DNA of 37,360 nucleotides from the NCBI GenBank assembly GCA_938074045.1, contig CALJGI010000055.1:1-37360 (forward strand), in the 5' to 3' direction. The DNA is from an uncultured Halieaceae bacterium (GTDB lineage: Bacteria; Pseudomonadota; Gammaproteobacteria; Pseudomonadales; Halieaceae). Below, piece by piece: positions 1 to 8,410 of the stretch. The notes below the pieces were generated by a model, which saw only the letters and a list, made by a program, of their open reading frames with translations, was not told the origin of the DNA and searched no databases. Within the stretch, counting starts at the first letter, position 1, and each line of letters starts with the position of its first letter. The position numbers and the translations under genes are program-made.

Positions 1-1
1 C

Positions 2-1153
2 AAGCAGGAATCACTGGACGCTATTGGTGAGGCGCTGAACGAAAATGGCCGCGTCATCGTTACCGGCTGTATGGGCAAGAATGCCGAGGCTATAACCGCC
101 GCGCACCCCGACGTGTTGGCTGTTACTGGGCCACAAGCCTATGAGGAGGTTGTGGGCGCCGTGCATCAACACGTGCCTGTGACCGCAGAACACAATCCGC
201 TGATTGATCTTGTGCCACCGCAGGGTGTCAAACTCACACCCCGGCACTACGCATATCTCAAGATTTCTGAGGGCTGTAATCACCGCTGCAGCTTCTGCAT
301 TATTCCCTCCCTGCGCGGGGATCTGGTCAGCCGCCCAATTGGCGATGTAATGAACGAAGCCGAGGGTCTGGTTAAGGCGGGTGTTCGTGAGTTGCTGGTT
401 ATCTCACAGGACACCAGCGCCTACGGCGTCGATACCAAGTTCCGTACCGGGTTCTGGCAGGGCCGCCCGATCAAAACCCATATGCAACAGCTGTGCGAAA
501 CCCTCGGTGAGTTGGGTGTTTGGGTGCGTCTTCATTACGTGTACCCCTACCCTCATGTGGACAAGGTCATCCCCTTGATGGCTGAGGGCAAGGTGCTACC
601 CTATCTGGATATTCCCTTTCAGCACGCCAATCTCGATGTGCTGAAAGCCATGAAGCGACCCGCCGCCACCGAGAAAACCCTGAACCGCATCCAGCAGTGG
701 CGTTCTGACTGCCCTGATATAACCCTGCGTAGTACGTTCATTGTCGGCTTTCCCGGTGAGACCGAGGCTCAATTCCAGGAACTGTTGGATTTTCTGCAGG
801 AAGCCCAGCTGGATCGAGTCGGCTGCTTCCAATATTCGCCCGTTGAAGGCGCGGCAGCCAACGATATCGCCGAGCATGTTCCCGATGACGTCAAGCAGGA
901 TCGCTGGGAGCGGTTTATGGAAACCCAGCAGGCGATCAGCACCGCCAAGTTGCAGCAAAAGATCGGCCGTACCATTGAAGTACTGATCGACGAAGTGGAT
1001 GAAGAAGGGGCTATTGGCCGCAGCTGGGCCGACGCACCAGAAATTGACGGGCATGTGTATCTCAACGGCGAGACCAACCTGCAACCCGGAGACATACTCA
1101 AGGCAACCGTTGAACACGCGGATGAGTACGACCTCTGGGCGACCCCCGAGTGA
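2..1153 (+). CDS. rimO: Ribosomal protein uS12 methylthiotransferase RimO, 5'-truncated by the window edge
   Basis: RimO is a radical SAM enzyme that adds a methylthio group to the conserved aspartate of ribosomal protein S12. The reading frame is open to the left edge, so about 60 N-terminal residues, with the first two cysteines of the UPF0004 domain, lie outside. The third cysteine of that domain is visible in VTGCMGK (near base 68). The radical SAM cluster motif [10 protein letters not shown], with cysteine codons at 275, 287 and 296, binds the SAM-coordinating [4Fe-4S]. [10 protein letters not shown] and a C-terminal TRAM domain ([17 protein letters not shown]) follow. MiaB is the main alternative, but the order and wording of the motifs fit RimO better. 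The stop overlaps the start of rsmE, which suggests translational coupling. Confidence 0.95.
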   Translation, partial: KQESLDAIGEALNENGRVIVTGCMGKNAEAITAAHPDVLAVTGPQAYEEVVGAVHQHVPVTAEHNPLIDLVPPQGVKLTPRHYAYLKISEGCNHRCSFCIIPSLRGDLVSRPIGDVMNEAEGLVKAGVRELLVISQDTSAYGVDTKFRTGFWQGRPIKTHMQQLCETLGELGVWVRLHYVYPYPHVDKVIPLMAEGKVLPYLDIPFQHANLDVLKAMKRPAATEKTLNRIQQWRSDCPDITLRSTFIVGFPGETEAQFQELLDFLQEAQLDRVGCFQYSPVEGAAANDIAEHVPDDVKQDRWERFMETQQAISTAKLQQKIGRTIEVLIDEVDEEGAIGRSWADAPEIDGHVYLNGETNLQPGDILKATVEHADEYDLWATPE

Positions 1154-1857
1154 ATATTATTCTATTTCGTTCCGATGAGTTGGATGGCGACCATCTCTGT
1201 CTGGACGACGAACGCTTTGAACATATCGCCTCTCTGCTCACGCCGTCCCCCGGCGACGTACTGCGGGTAGGTGAAATCAATGGCCTTATGGGTGACGGGA
1301 CTGTTGAATCGATAACGGATTCAGACGTCAGGATGCAGGTCAGCTTGGGAAAAGCGCCGCCGGATAAACTGCCACTCACGCTGGTAGTCGCCCTGCCCCG
1401 CCCCAAAATGCTTCGTCGTATTCTGCGGAACTGCGCCGAACTGGGTGTTGAAAAATTGGTGCTGATCAATGCTGCCAAGGTGGAAAAGAGTTTCTGGCAG
1501 ACGCCGGTATTACAGGAAAGAACAATCGAGCAATACCTGTTTCGAGGGTTGGAGCAGTCGGTTGATACAGTACCGCCCACTATTCAGCTGGCAAAACGCT
1601 TTCGCCCTTTCGTTGAGGACGAACTACCCGCATTGCTGAAAGAGAGCACAGGACTGGTGGCGCATCCCGGGCAGGATGAAAGCTGTGACAAATATGCCGG
1701 TGAGTCATTACTGGTGGCAATCGGCCCTGAAGGGGGCTGGACAACCTTTGAAGTTGATCTGCTGAAAGCGGCAGGCTGTATTGGCGTGAATCTGGGTCCA
1801 CGAATATTGCGGGTTGAAAATGCAGTCACATCAGTGATCGCAAAGCTGTCCCCATAA
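1150..1857 (+). CDS. rsmE: 16S rRNA m3U1498 methyltransferase RsmE
   Basis: A 235-residue SPOUT-class methyltransferase that methylates N3 of U1498 in 16S rRNA using SAM. The N-terminal RNA-binding region begins [11 protein letters not shown]. The C-terminal trefoil knot carries IGPEGGW (residues about 191-197) and [11 protein letters not shown] (about 215-225), which bind SAM; families usually read ETA where this has ENA. It starts with GTG at 1150, overlapping the rimO stop in GTGA, so the two are probably co-translated. Length is usual for the family (about 240). It ends 70 bases before the convergent TonB receptor gene. Confidence 0.95.
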   Translation: MNIILFRSDELDGDHLCLDDERFEHIASLLTPSPGDVLRVGEINGLMGDGTVESITDSDVRMQVSLGKAPPDKLPLTLVVALPRPKMLRRILRNCAELGVEKLVLINAAKVEKSFWQTPVLQERTIEQYLFRGLEQSVDTVPPTIQLAKRFRPFVEDELPALLKESTGLVAHPGQDESCDKYAGESLLVAIGPEGGWTTFEVDLLKAAGCIGVNLGPRILRVENAVTSVIAKLSP

Positions 1858-1927
1858 AGAAAAGACGCGACGAATAGACACCAGTCGCGATGACTCTCGC
1901 GGTCACCGGGCAGTCAAGACCATCGGC

Positions 1928-4390
1928 TCAGAAGCTGTACTGCAATTCCACTCCGTACATTCGTGGTGGCGCTGCCACGTAACCACCGACACCCGCCGAT
2001 TCTGTTAGAGCACTGCCCCCAATAATATGGCTCTCTTCGGTAAGATTGCTACCATAAAGCGAGCCCAACCATTTTCCGTCTTTAGACATCCATGTGAGGC
2101 GGGCACTGAGATCAAACTGCTCGTCTTCAAGCCAACCGCCCAGCCGACAGCTGGTAGCGTCAAAGCAGTAATCAATATCCTGCTTCAGACTCGCCTGAAC
2201 ACGCGGGATAAAGGTACCAAGGTCAGTTTCCATCGTGTACTGCAGCGCTAGGAAATAGGTCGCATCGGGCAATCTTGGCAGGTTTTCGCTAGAGCGGTCA
2301 CTCGGGCATTGATCAATAACCACAAAGGTGAGATCGGCCCGGTCACATCCGGCGCCGATGGCGGAGGTTGGATCGGTTGCCAACACCTGGACGTCAGCGA
2401 ATTCCTCTATATCACCCTCATTCCAGGTGGCGTTGGCGGTTATCTCAAGGTTGTCCGTAGGTAACCAGGTGGTTTCAATCTCGAAACCTTTAATAGAGCT
2501 TTCTGCCGCGTTAATCGTGGCACCCGCCGGGGAGTTAGTCTGTAGATTCACTACCAGCGTGGTCAGCTGCCGGTTGAAGTAATCCGAGATGTAATACGCG
2601 CCATTGATGCGCAATCGTTTACCAAGTAAATCCAGTTTGAAACCGAGCTCCCAGTTCTCCACTTCCTCGGGCTCAAAAATATCAAAGGCGTCGGTGGGCG
2701 CCTCAGATAGGCCGCCGGACAAAAAGCCCTCGCTGTAGGTCAGATAAATACTACCATCGTCCACCCAGTCTGACTCATTGATCAAATACTGGATACTGCC
2801 CATCAGTGTGGTATCGCTGGAGCTCACCTTATCTTCAAAGACATCGCGATCTATCCAGCCAAAGTTCGGGTTATAGGTAAACGTATTGCGGTCCACTACC
2901 CACCCTCCGTTGAAAGGATTGGCAAGCACGCCGCCGTTGACGCCCAGCGTGTCAGGGTCAACATTCCATCGCTTACGGTAGAGCTCCCGTTCCTCGTCGG
3001 TGTAGCGCAGCCCGAAGGTGCTGCGCCAGTTGTCGGTATAAGCCCATTCCACCTGGGAAAAAATGGCGTAGGCGCTGTTTTTTGCCTCCAGCAATGTCGA
3101 GGTCGTGTTCAACATAAAAAACCCGGCAATACCCGGATCGAAGGGGCCTAGGTAATTCACCGCCCGGTTATTGGTGGTTTCTTCGGTAAAGTAGTAGGCG
3201 CCGGTGACAAAATGCATCCGCTCATCGAATGCAGAACCGCTCAGCTGCAGTTCCTGGGTGTACTGGTCGGTTTCCCGGGGCGAGCTATCCGGATGAACGG
3301 CCTGTGTTCGATGCAACCAGGGGATCGCCGTGTGATCCAATTCATCATCCTGCAAGGCTTTGGTATAACGCCAAGCCGTAACACTCTTCAGTGCCATATC
3401 ATCGCTAAACTGCCACTCCGCCGTAATCGCCGCCCCTTTGGTTTCAGCTTCGTACTCACCGCCAAGATCTGACAGCACGTCGTATTCATCACCGGTATCA
3501 GCCGAGTCCTGGCAAAAATCATCGTAGGTGCGACCGGTGGAGGGAACAACGGAAATACCGTCGAACAACGCCGCCTGCCAGCCGATAACACCGGGAACTG
3601 GCACACATTTCTGTGGACGTCCGGTCTGGCTGGTATCGGAATAGTTAACGTTCAAATCAACAGTCAAATCTTCAGAGGCTACCCAACGCAGCTGCCCGAT
3701 GGCGCTGATACGATCTTCATCGACATAGTCTTTGCCATCATGATGATTCTTCAGATAACCATCCCGGGATATGGAATTGACTGAAAATCGACTCCACAAG
3801 TTGTCGCTCAAGGGAATGTTTAAAACACCTGAGATGTCCTGCCTGCCATAGTTGCCAGTGCGCAACTGCACAGAGCCTTCGAATTCTTCATTGGGTCTAT
3901 TGGTCGTGAAAACCAACGCACCCCCCGTTGTGTTTTTACCGAACAGCGTGCCCTGGGGGCCTCGCAGCACCTGCACCGAGGCGATGTCGTTAATATCCAG
4001 CAAGCCACCGTCGGGTCGCCCCAGGTAAACGTCATCGATATAGATGCCCACACCGGAATCAATATTGGGTCCTGTATTCCGTTGACCAACGCCGCGTATG
4101 TAGATATTCGCGATGCCGCCGGCGTTACCATTACCAGCCTGTACCTCAATGTTAGGCGCTATTTGATTAAGGTCGTACAGGTTTTTAACGCCGGCTTCTC
4201 TCAGAGCAGATGCGCTAAGGGCAGTAACGGCCACGGGGCTTTCCTGTAGGCTTTCTGCACGTTTGCGCGCGGTGACAATCACCTCTTCAAGAATATTGGC
4301 GGAGTCTTGTGCCAGTGTAGGAACAGTTCCAGTTGTCATGGAGATAACAGCAAGGGCAAGCAGCGAGTGGCGGAACTCTGAACTCATCAT
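1928..4390 (-). CDS. TonB-dependent outer-membrane receptor
   Basis: An outer-membrane beta-barrel transporter powered by TonB-ExbBD. A signal peptide is followed by a likely cleavage after PTLA. Next come a TonB-box-like EEVIVTA (about residues 35-41), a plug domain with NIYIRGVGQRN and VLRGPQGTLFGKNTTGG, and a long barrel ending in a terminal phenylalanine (VELQYSF). I chose the ATG at 4390 because GAGG sits 6 bases upstream; an in-frame ATG at 4402 has no good ribosome site. The plug wording is typical of the large receptor group expanded in marine gammaproteobacteria and sphingomonads. The substrate cannot be read from the sequence; no Fur box is obvious upstream, so iron is not specially indicated. 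It stands alone as a transcription unit. Confidence 0.93.
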   Translation of the reverse strand: MMSSEFRHSLLALAVISMTTGTVPTLAQDSANILEEVIVTARKRAESLQESPVAVTALSASALREAGVKNLYDLNQIAPNIEVQAGNGNAGGIANIYIRGVGQRNTGPNIDSGVGIYIDDVYLGRPDGGLLDINDIASVQVLRGPQGTLFGKNTTGGALVFTTNRPNEEFEGSVQLRTGNYGRQDISGVLNIPLSDNLWSRFSVNSISRDGYLKNHHDGKDYVDEDRISAIGQLRWVASEDLTVDLNVNYSDTSQTGRPQKCVPVPGVIGWQAALFDGISVVPSTGRTYDDFCQDSADTGDEYDVLSDLGGEYEAETKGAAITAEWQFSDDMALKSVTAWRYTKALQDDELDHTAIPWLHRTQAVHPDSSPRETDQYTQELQLSGSAFDERMHFVTGAYYFTEETTNNRAVNYLGPFDPGIAGFFMLNTTSTLLEAKNSAYAIFSQVEWAYTDNWRSTFGLRYTDEERELYRKRWNVDPDTLGVNGGVLANPFNGGWVVDRNTFTYNPNFGWIDRDVFEDKVSSSDTTLMGSIQYLINESDWVDDGSIYLTYSEGFLSGGLSEAPTDAFDIFEPEEVENWELGFKLDLLGKRLRINGAYYISDYFNRQLTTLVVNLQTNSPAGATINAAESSIKGFEIETTWLPTDNLEITANATWNEGDIEEFADVQVLATDPTSAIGAGCDRADLTFVVIDQCPSDRSSENLPRLPDATYFLALQYTMETDLGTFIPRVQASLKQDIDYCFDATSCRLGGWLEDEQFDLSARLTWMSKDGKWLGSLYGSNLTEESHIIGGSALTESAGVGGYVAAPPRMYGVELQYSF

Positions 4391-4495
4391 GTATAGCCTC
4401 ATTCATTATTGTTAGGTGATGGCTAACCCAGAGAATAACGCTCAACCGTAGAAGATACCAAGAATTAAAATTCACGCTATTTGTAAACTACAGGC

Positions 4496-4538
4496 AAAAA
4501 AAACCCGGCCTTGTCTGTCGCAGGGGACAGGGGCCGGG
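4496..4538 (-). terminator. Rho-independent terminator of the MFS gene
   Basis: On the minus strand a 7-bp GC stem (CCCGGCC with GGCCGGG) is followed by eight T residues. It lies 25 bases after the MFS stop codon and before the TonB receptor gene, so the two genes are separate units. Confidence 0.85.
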
Positions 4539-4562
4539 CAAAGGAGACCTGGACTCAGGTTT

Positions 4563-5867
4563 TCAGTTGTTGACTGCCTCACAGACAGTCAAAGGTTCAC
4601 AGCTTTCATCGGGCAATTCCGTTTCATCCAGCCCGTCGACAATCTCGGTCACGGGATTGTCATTCTCACGTCGTTCTCGACGAATCCGAGATAATAGTGG
4701 GAAGATCATCAACAGCAGAATCGGTGCGAAAATCGCGGCCACCCCCCACAGGGCGAATTGCACCCCATGACTGTCGACTAAAAATCCCAACGCCGGTCCG
4801 GTCAGAATAAAGCTACCCCTGATCCCCAAACTCACCAGGGAATTGAGCGTGGCTCTGTAGCTACCATCTACGCGGCTGTTCAAAGCCTCGTAGAAAGTGG
4901 TGATACTCAAGCCACGGGCAATCTGCACGCCCAGGCCAAACATCACCCCGGCCCAGCCGGCAAAAGCCGCCATACCAACCAAACCAACAATCGGTAATAC
5001 CGCCAACATCAGCAGGAAGGCACGGGTACCCAACCACTTTTCAATGGCTCCGGCGTAACGGGCACTGATGCTGACCGCCAACGCGAAACCGGCCCATATA
5101 TAGCCAAACATATACAGAGGAATTCCCTGGAACTCCCAATACTTCTGGTACAACCAGAAGGTGTACATGCCCATCAATCCAAAAGCGACAATGGACAACG
5201 CCGTCCACAACACAACTGGTTTGCCGAACAACAGCAACGAGAAAATACGTCCTGCATGTTCTTTATGGGTACCCTCGCTTTTGACCCGAGGCGGCTCGAC
5301 CAGAGTCAATGCGATCAGGAATGGAACGATGCCACTCAAGCTCTGCACCAGTACCACCCAGTCCATAGACCAGTTGAGCAATACACCCGCCAGTATGCCG
5401 GCGATACCTGCTGCACCGGCTTCCAGTGAGACCAGTCGACTCAAGGACTTGCTGGGACCGGGTGACCTTTCACCCTGTTCCTGCAGGTATGACTCGCTGT
5501 CGTACAGCAATGCCAGATCCGCCCCTGACGTCATGCTCATGCCGACCCCAAGAATAAACTCGTAAACGAGGAACTCGTTGAAGCTGTCGGCCCACCACAA
5601 CATGCCAAAACCAATGGCATTCAAAAACTCGCCCACGACAATGGTGTTCTTTCGGCCCCAGAGATCAGCAAAATAACCAGAGGGCACTTCGCAAATAGCA
5701 ACGGTGAGCGCGAACACAGCCTGGGTCTGCATAACCTGAGCCATGGTCAGACCGTATCCCTGCAGCAGAGGCACAAAGACAGGTATCACCACCATAAAGG
5801 AGGCGAAGAATCCCATCGTGTAGGTCTTTGCTATGTTGGCTTTTACAGCCTTGATCACGGTTCTCAT
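4563..5867 (-). CDS. MFS transporter, 12-helix exporter type
   Basis: A 434-residue integral inner-membrane protein of the major facilitator superfamily, probably a proton-driven exporter. About twelve hydrophobic segments can be followed. The loop between helices 2 and 3 carries GYFADLWGRKN, the motif A signature, and the CEVPSGYFAD wording recalls drug/metabolite exporters and arabinose-efflux-like permeases. A charged C-terminal tail (about residues 390-434) is cytoplasmic. The ribosome site AGGACAGGA lies just before the ATG. The gene ends at a strong terminator. Upstream, on the same strand, lie a 44-codon ORF and a second terminator, which suggests control by attenuation (see findings). 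The substrate is unknown. Confidence 0.88.
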   Translation of the reverse strand: MRTVIKAVKANIAKTYTMGFFASFMVVIPVFVPLLQGYGLTMAQVMQTQAVFALTVAICEVPSGYFADLWGRKNTIVVGEFLNAIGFGMLWWADSFNEFLVYEFILGVGMSMTSGADLALLYDSESYLQEQGERSPGPSKSLSRLVSLEAGAAGIAGILAGVLLNWSMDWVVLVQSLSGIVPFLIALTLVEPPRVKSEGTHKEHAGRIFSLLLFGKPVVLWTALSIVAFGLMGMYTFWLYQKYWEFQGIPLYMFGYIWAGFALAVSISARYAGAIEKWLGTRAFLLMLAVLPIVGLVGMAAFAGWAGVMFGLGVQIARGLSITTFYEALNSRVDGSYRATLNSLVSLGIRGSFILTGPALGFLVDSHGVQFALWGVAAIFAPILLLMIFPLLSRIRRERRENDNPVTEIVDGLDETELPDESCEPLTVCEAVNN

Positions 5868-5935
5868 CGTCCTGTCCTGTCAGCATCCTGCTGTCTGGCC
5901 TTGAGAATCCGGATTATGCGGGGGTCCTAAAACTG

Positions 5936-5970
5936 AAAAAGCCCCCGGAATCTGGATTCTCGGAGGCTTT
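5936..5970 (-). terminator. Intrinsic terminator between a 44-codon ORF and the MFS gene (attenuator candidate)
   Basis: On the minus strand AAAGCCTCCG, then GAAT, pair with ATTC and CGGGGGCTTT around a 4-base loop, with one mismatch and one bulge, followed by TTTTT. It lies about 40 bases after the stop of the small ORF and about 70 bases before the MFS start. It can end a small transcript or act as an attenuator for the MFS gene. Confidence 0.75.
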
Positions 5971-6008
5971 ATCTAAACTTTTTATTTCGTTTTAGCTGCT
6001 TTCCGGAA

Positions 6009-6143
6009 TCACTCCCATGCGCGCGTCAGCACCACGGAGATATCTCCATGCTGCAGGCCCATCGGCGCACAATAATTGTTAGTACAGAGTTTCATGTCGG
6101 CTAAATACGTTTTTTTGCTCAGTTGAATTACGCTAGCGATCAT
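6009..6143 (-). CDS. Small ORF of 44 codons, possible leader peptide of the MFS gene
   Basis: An unrecognised peptide of 44 residues, starting MIASVIQLSKK and containing CTNNYC and a C-terminal HGDISVVLTRAWE. The start chosen (ATG at 6143) has GAGG seven bases upstream; an in-frame ATG at 6200 would give 63 residues but has no such site. It shows no signal peptide or clear membrane helix. The setting is telling: it lies divergent from the isomerase gene, and its stop codon is followed by a terminator and then the MFS gene on the same strand. It could be a regulatory leader peptide, an independent small protein, or a gene remnant. I cannot assign it to a family. Confidence 0.45.
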   Translation of the reverse strand: MIASVIQLSKKTYLADMKLCTNNYCAPMGLQHGDISVVLTRAWE

Positions 6144-6184
6144 GCGCTCGCCTCTATATGGAGTCAACCCGAAGTAATGCAAGT

Positions 6185-6220
6185 GTGAATTAGTTATCAC
6201 TTTTTTTTTCGATGTATACT
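6185..6220 (+). promoter_or_regulatory. Divergent control region with imperfect palindrome and -10 box
   Basis: The imperfect palindrome GTGAATTAGTTATCAC (6185-6200) is followed by TATACT (6215-6220), a good -10 for the isomerase gene at 6249. The palindrome falls where the -35 would be, as an operator would. Half-site spacing is 8 bases, so it is not a normal CRP site. The bound regulator is unknown. Confidence 0.35.
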
Positions 6221-6248
6221 TTCGGAATAATTTACGGAGCGATTTTTA

Positions 6249-6854
6249 ATGCACAAACTCGAATTTTTCTTCGATTGTTCCAGCCCGTGGACTTACCTGG
6301 CCTTTAACGGTATTCAACCCATATGCGCCGAAGCAGGCGTTGATATTATCTGGCGTCCTATTCTTGTCGGCGGCGTATTCAATGCCGTCAATCAAGATTT
6401 GTACGCGGCCCGGGAATCGATGTTCAGCAATGAGCGGCGCATGACTTACTTCATGAAAGATCTAATTGACTGGGCAAATTACGAAAACATAAAAATTGGA
6501 TGGCCCAGTTTTCATCCAGTAAATTCAGTGAAAGCCATGCGCGGTTGTTTTTACGCCATGGAGCAGAACACGCTGGTGCCCTATGCGAAGGCCTTGTTTG
6601 AAGCCTATTGGGGTGATGAGAAAGATATCTCCAATGATGACGTGCTAAGCGACATCCTCACCTCACTCGATATGGACCCGGCCGATTTCTTCACCCGGAT
6701 TGCCAGCCAGGAGTGCAAGGATATGTTACGGGCCAATACTGAAGAGCTTATCGAACGTGGTGGCTATGGCTCACCGACGATGTATATCGATGGGGACGAT
6801 ATGTACTTTGGGAATGATCGGTTGCCCTTGGTTAAAGCAGCTTTGCAAAGCTAA
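6249..6854 (+). CDS. DsbA-like 2-hydroxychromene-2-carboxylate isomerase family protein
   Basis: A 201-residue thioredoxin-fold protein of the kappa-GST/HCCA isomerase family. In aromatic catabolism these isomerise 2-hydroxychromene-2-carboxylate using glutathione. The N-terminus FFFDCSSPWTYLAF carries the conserved serine region, the helical insert spans about residues 50-150, and the C-terminal GGYGSPTMYIDGDDMYFGNDRL is the family's cis-proline and substrate region. There is no CxxC, so it is not a disulfide oxidase. GGAG lies nine bases before the ATG. No aromatic-degradation genes adjoin it, so the real substrate is open. Confidence 0.88.
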   Translation: MHKLEFFFDCSSPWTYLAFNGIQPICAEAGVDIIWRPILVGGVFNAVNQDLYAARESMFSNERRMTYFMKDLIDWANYENIKIGWPSFHPVNSVKAMRGCFYAMEQNTLVPYAKALFEAYWGDEKDISNDDVLSDILTSLDMDPADFFTRIASQECKDMLRANTEELIERGGYGSPTMYIDGDDMYFGNDRLPLVKAALQS

Positions 6855-6884
6855 CCCGGCGTCGGAACGAATTTGCCTCGCGTC

Positions 6885-6996
6885 GGAGCAGCCAACATTC
6901 CAGGTATCCTCGACACGCTGTAAATACGTCCCTGTAAGCTCGACGGCCGCGTCCATGCGGCCGACGGTCGAGGATACCTGGAATGTCATCTGCTCC
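6885..6996. repeat. Palindromic repeat element, copy 1
   Basis: The outer arms 6895-6914 and 6967-6986 are perfect 20-bp inverted repeats, extended after a small internal loop by GGAGCA/TGCTCC (6885-6890, 6991-6996). Between them lies a core (about 6911-6970) with its own hairpin around GTCCATG. The core matches copy 2 (7030-7141) read in the opposite direction. It follows the isomerase stop codon by about 30 bases and may end transcription, but has no T tract. Confidence 0.85.
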
Positions 6997-7029
6997 TACC
7001 TACACATTGTTCGATCAACCACAGGAATA

Positions 7030-7141
7030 GGGCCAGGTGCTTATATCCCTTTTCGGGACCGTAAGCGCCATGGACGGCGCTTCCGAGCCCCCATGGATGG
7101 GTTTACGGCGTGTCCTGAAAAGGGATATAAGTGCCTGGCCC
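7030..7141. repeat. Palindromic repeat element, copy 2, opposite orientation
   Basis: The outer arms 7030-7059 and 7112-7141 are 30-base inverted repeats whose only three differences are G-T wobbles, so they pair fully as RNA. The core, on the reverse strand, shares GACACGC, GTAAA, TCC, GCTCG, GTCCATG and ACGGTC with copy 1 at equal spacing. It lies in the convergent gap before the SpmAB stop codon. With copy 1 it fills most of the 313-base gap 6855-7167; I see no gene there. Confidence 0.85.
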
Positions 7142-7167
7142 GGGCTACCGGACTATTGAGTCACTAG

Positions 7168-8397
7168 CTATCCATAAAACCAATAGGCAAGAAAAATAGC
7201 AGCAGTGATCCCGGCTGCATCTGCCGCTAATCCGCAAGACACGGCATGTCGCCCATGCCGGATACCAACAGAGCCGAAATAGACGGCTAGTACATAGAAG
7301 GTGGTTTCAGTCGAACCTTGAATGGTGGCGGCCAGCAGCCCCTGAAAGGAATCAACGCCGTGGGTATTCATGGTATCCACCATCAGCGCCCGTGAGCCCG
7401 AGCCACTCAGTGGTTTCATGAGGGCCGTTGGCAGGGTGTCGACCCAGCGGGTATCGCCGCCAACAAGATTCACCAGCGCACGTACAGCTTCCATCAGCAG
7501 ATCCAAGGCACCACTGGCCCGGAATATGCCGATGGCGACCAGCATGGCCAGCAAAAACGGAATGATGTCGACAGCGACTTTGAAGCCCTGCTTGGCACCG
7601 TCGACAAAACATTCGTATACGTTGACTGCGCGGCGATGCGCGACCCACAGAAAGCCAACAATCAGACTGAATATCAGCAGATTGCCTATCAAACTGGATT
7701 GCCGCTGCAGTTCCGCCGCAGTCAGGGTTCCCAGGAAGGCCATTAACGCCAGCAGACAGGCACCCGCCACCCCGAAGTAGGTCAGCACCACGCGATCCGC
7801 CAGTTTGAGTTTCTGTACATGAGCCGTCAGCAGTAAACCAACCAGGGTCGAGCAGGTGGTTGCCAGCAGTATGGGCAGGAACACCGAGGCCGGATCAGGG
7901 GCACCCAATTGCGCGCGGTACAGCAACACACTCATGGGAAAGAGTGTGACCGAGGATGTATTCAGCACCAGAAATAGAATCTGGGCGTTACTGGCGGTAT
8001 CTGGTTTTGGGTTCAGCTCCTGTAAATCTTTCATGGCCTTGAGGCCCAGCGGCGTTGCCGCGTTGTCCAGACCCAGCACATTCGCTGAAAGATTCAATGT
8101 AATAGAGGATACAGCTGGGTGCCCTGCGGGAACCTCCGGCATCAATCGCGTAAAAAGAGGCGCCAGCAACTGAGCGAGTTTATCGATCAAACCCGCGGCC
8201 TGCCCCACCGCAACAATGCCCAACCACAAACTCATCAAGCCGATCAGGCCGATGGCGAGTTCGACACTCAAACCCGCCATTTCAAATGCGGCGGCAACCA
8301 TCCGCTGAAACACCTCTGAATCGCCCGTGCCCAGCCATTGGTATAGTGCAGACAGGCCGGCCAGCAGGAAAAATGACAGCCAGATACGATGCAGCAT
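7168..8397 (-). CDS. Fused SpmA/SpmB nucleoside-recognition (Gate) membrane protein
   Basis: A 409-residue polytopic inner-membrane protein joining two Gate domains that Bacillus encodes separately as spore maturation proteins SpmA and SpmB. The N-terminal half carries SSITLNLSANVLGLDNAATP (SpmA-like). The C-terminal half carries LPTALMKPLSGSGSRALMVD and IQGSTETTFYVLAVYFGSVG (SpmB-like). The organism is not a spore former, so the job is not sporulation; transport of a small solute is an inference. It is the last gene of a minus-strand operon, 13 bases after the AstE-like gene, which may supply or release its solute. Confidence 0.88.
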   Translation of the reverse strand: MLHRIWLSFFLLAGLSALYQWLGTGDSEVFQRMVAAAFEMAGLSVELAIGLIGLMSLWLGIVAVGQAAGLIDKLAQLLAPLFTRLMPEVPAGHPAVSSITLNLSANVLGLDNAATPLGLKAMKDLQELNPKPDTASNAQILFLVLNTSSVTLFPMSVLLYRAQLGAPDPASVFLPILLATTCSTLVGLLLTAHVQKLKLADRVVLTYFGVAGACLLALMAFLGTLTAAELQRQSSLIGNLLIFSLIVGFLWVAHRRAVNVYECFVDGAKQGFKVAVDIIPFLLAMLVAIGIFRASGALDLLMEAVRALVNLVGGDTRWVDTLPTALMKPLSGSGSRALMVDTMNTHGVDSFQGLLAATIQGSTETTFYVLAVYFGSVGIRHGRHAVSCGLAADAAGITAAIFLAYWFYG

Positions 8398-8410
8398 CAG
8401 AATACAAACT

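Noticed and set aside
1860..1905. Terminator between rsmE and the TonB receptor gene
   Set aside because: A 6-bp CGCGAC/GTCGCG stem is present but there is no T tract on either strand.
6185..6200. CRP site
   Set aside because: The TGTGA and TCAC halves are separated by 8 rather than 6 bases, so only a generic operator candidate is kept.
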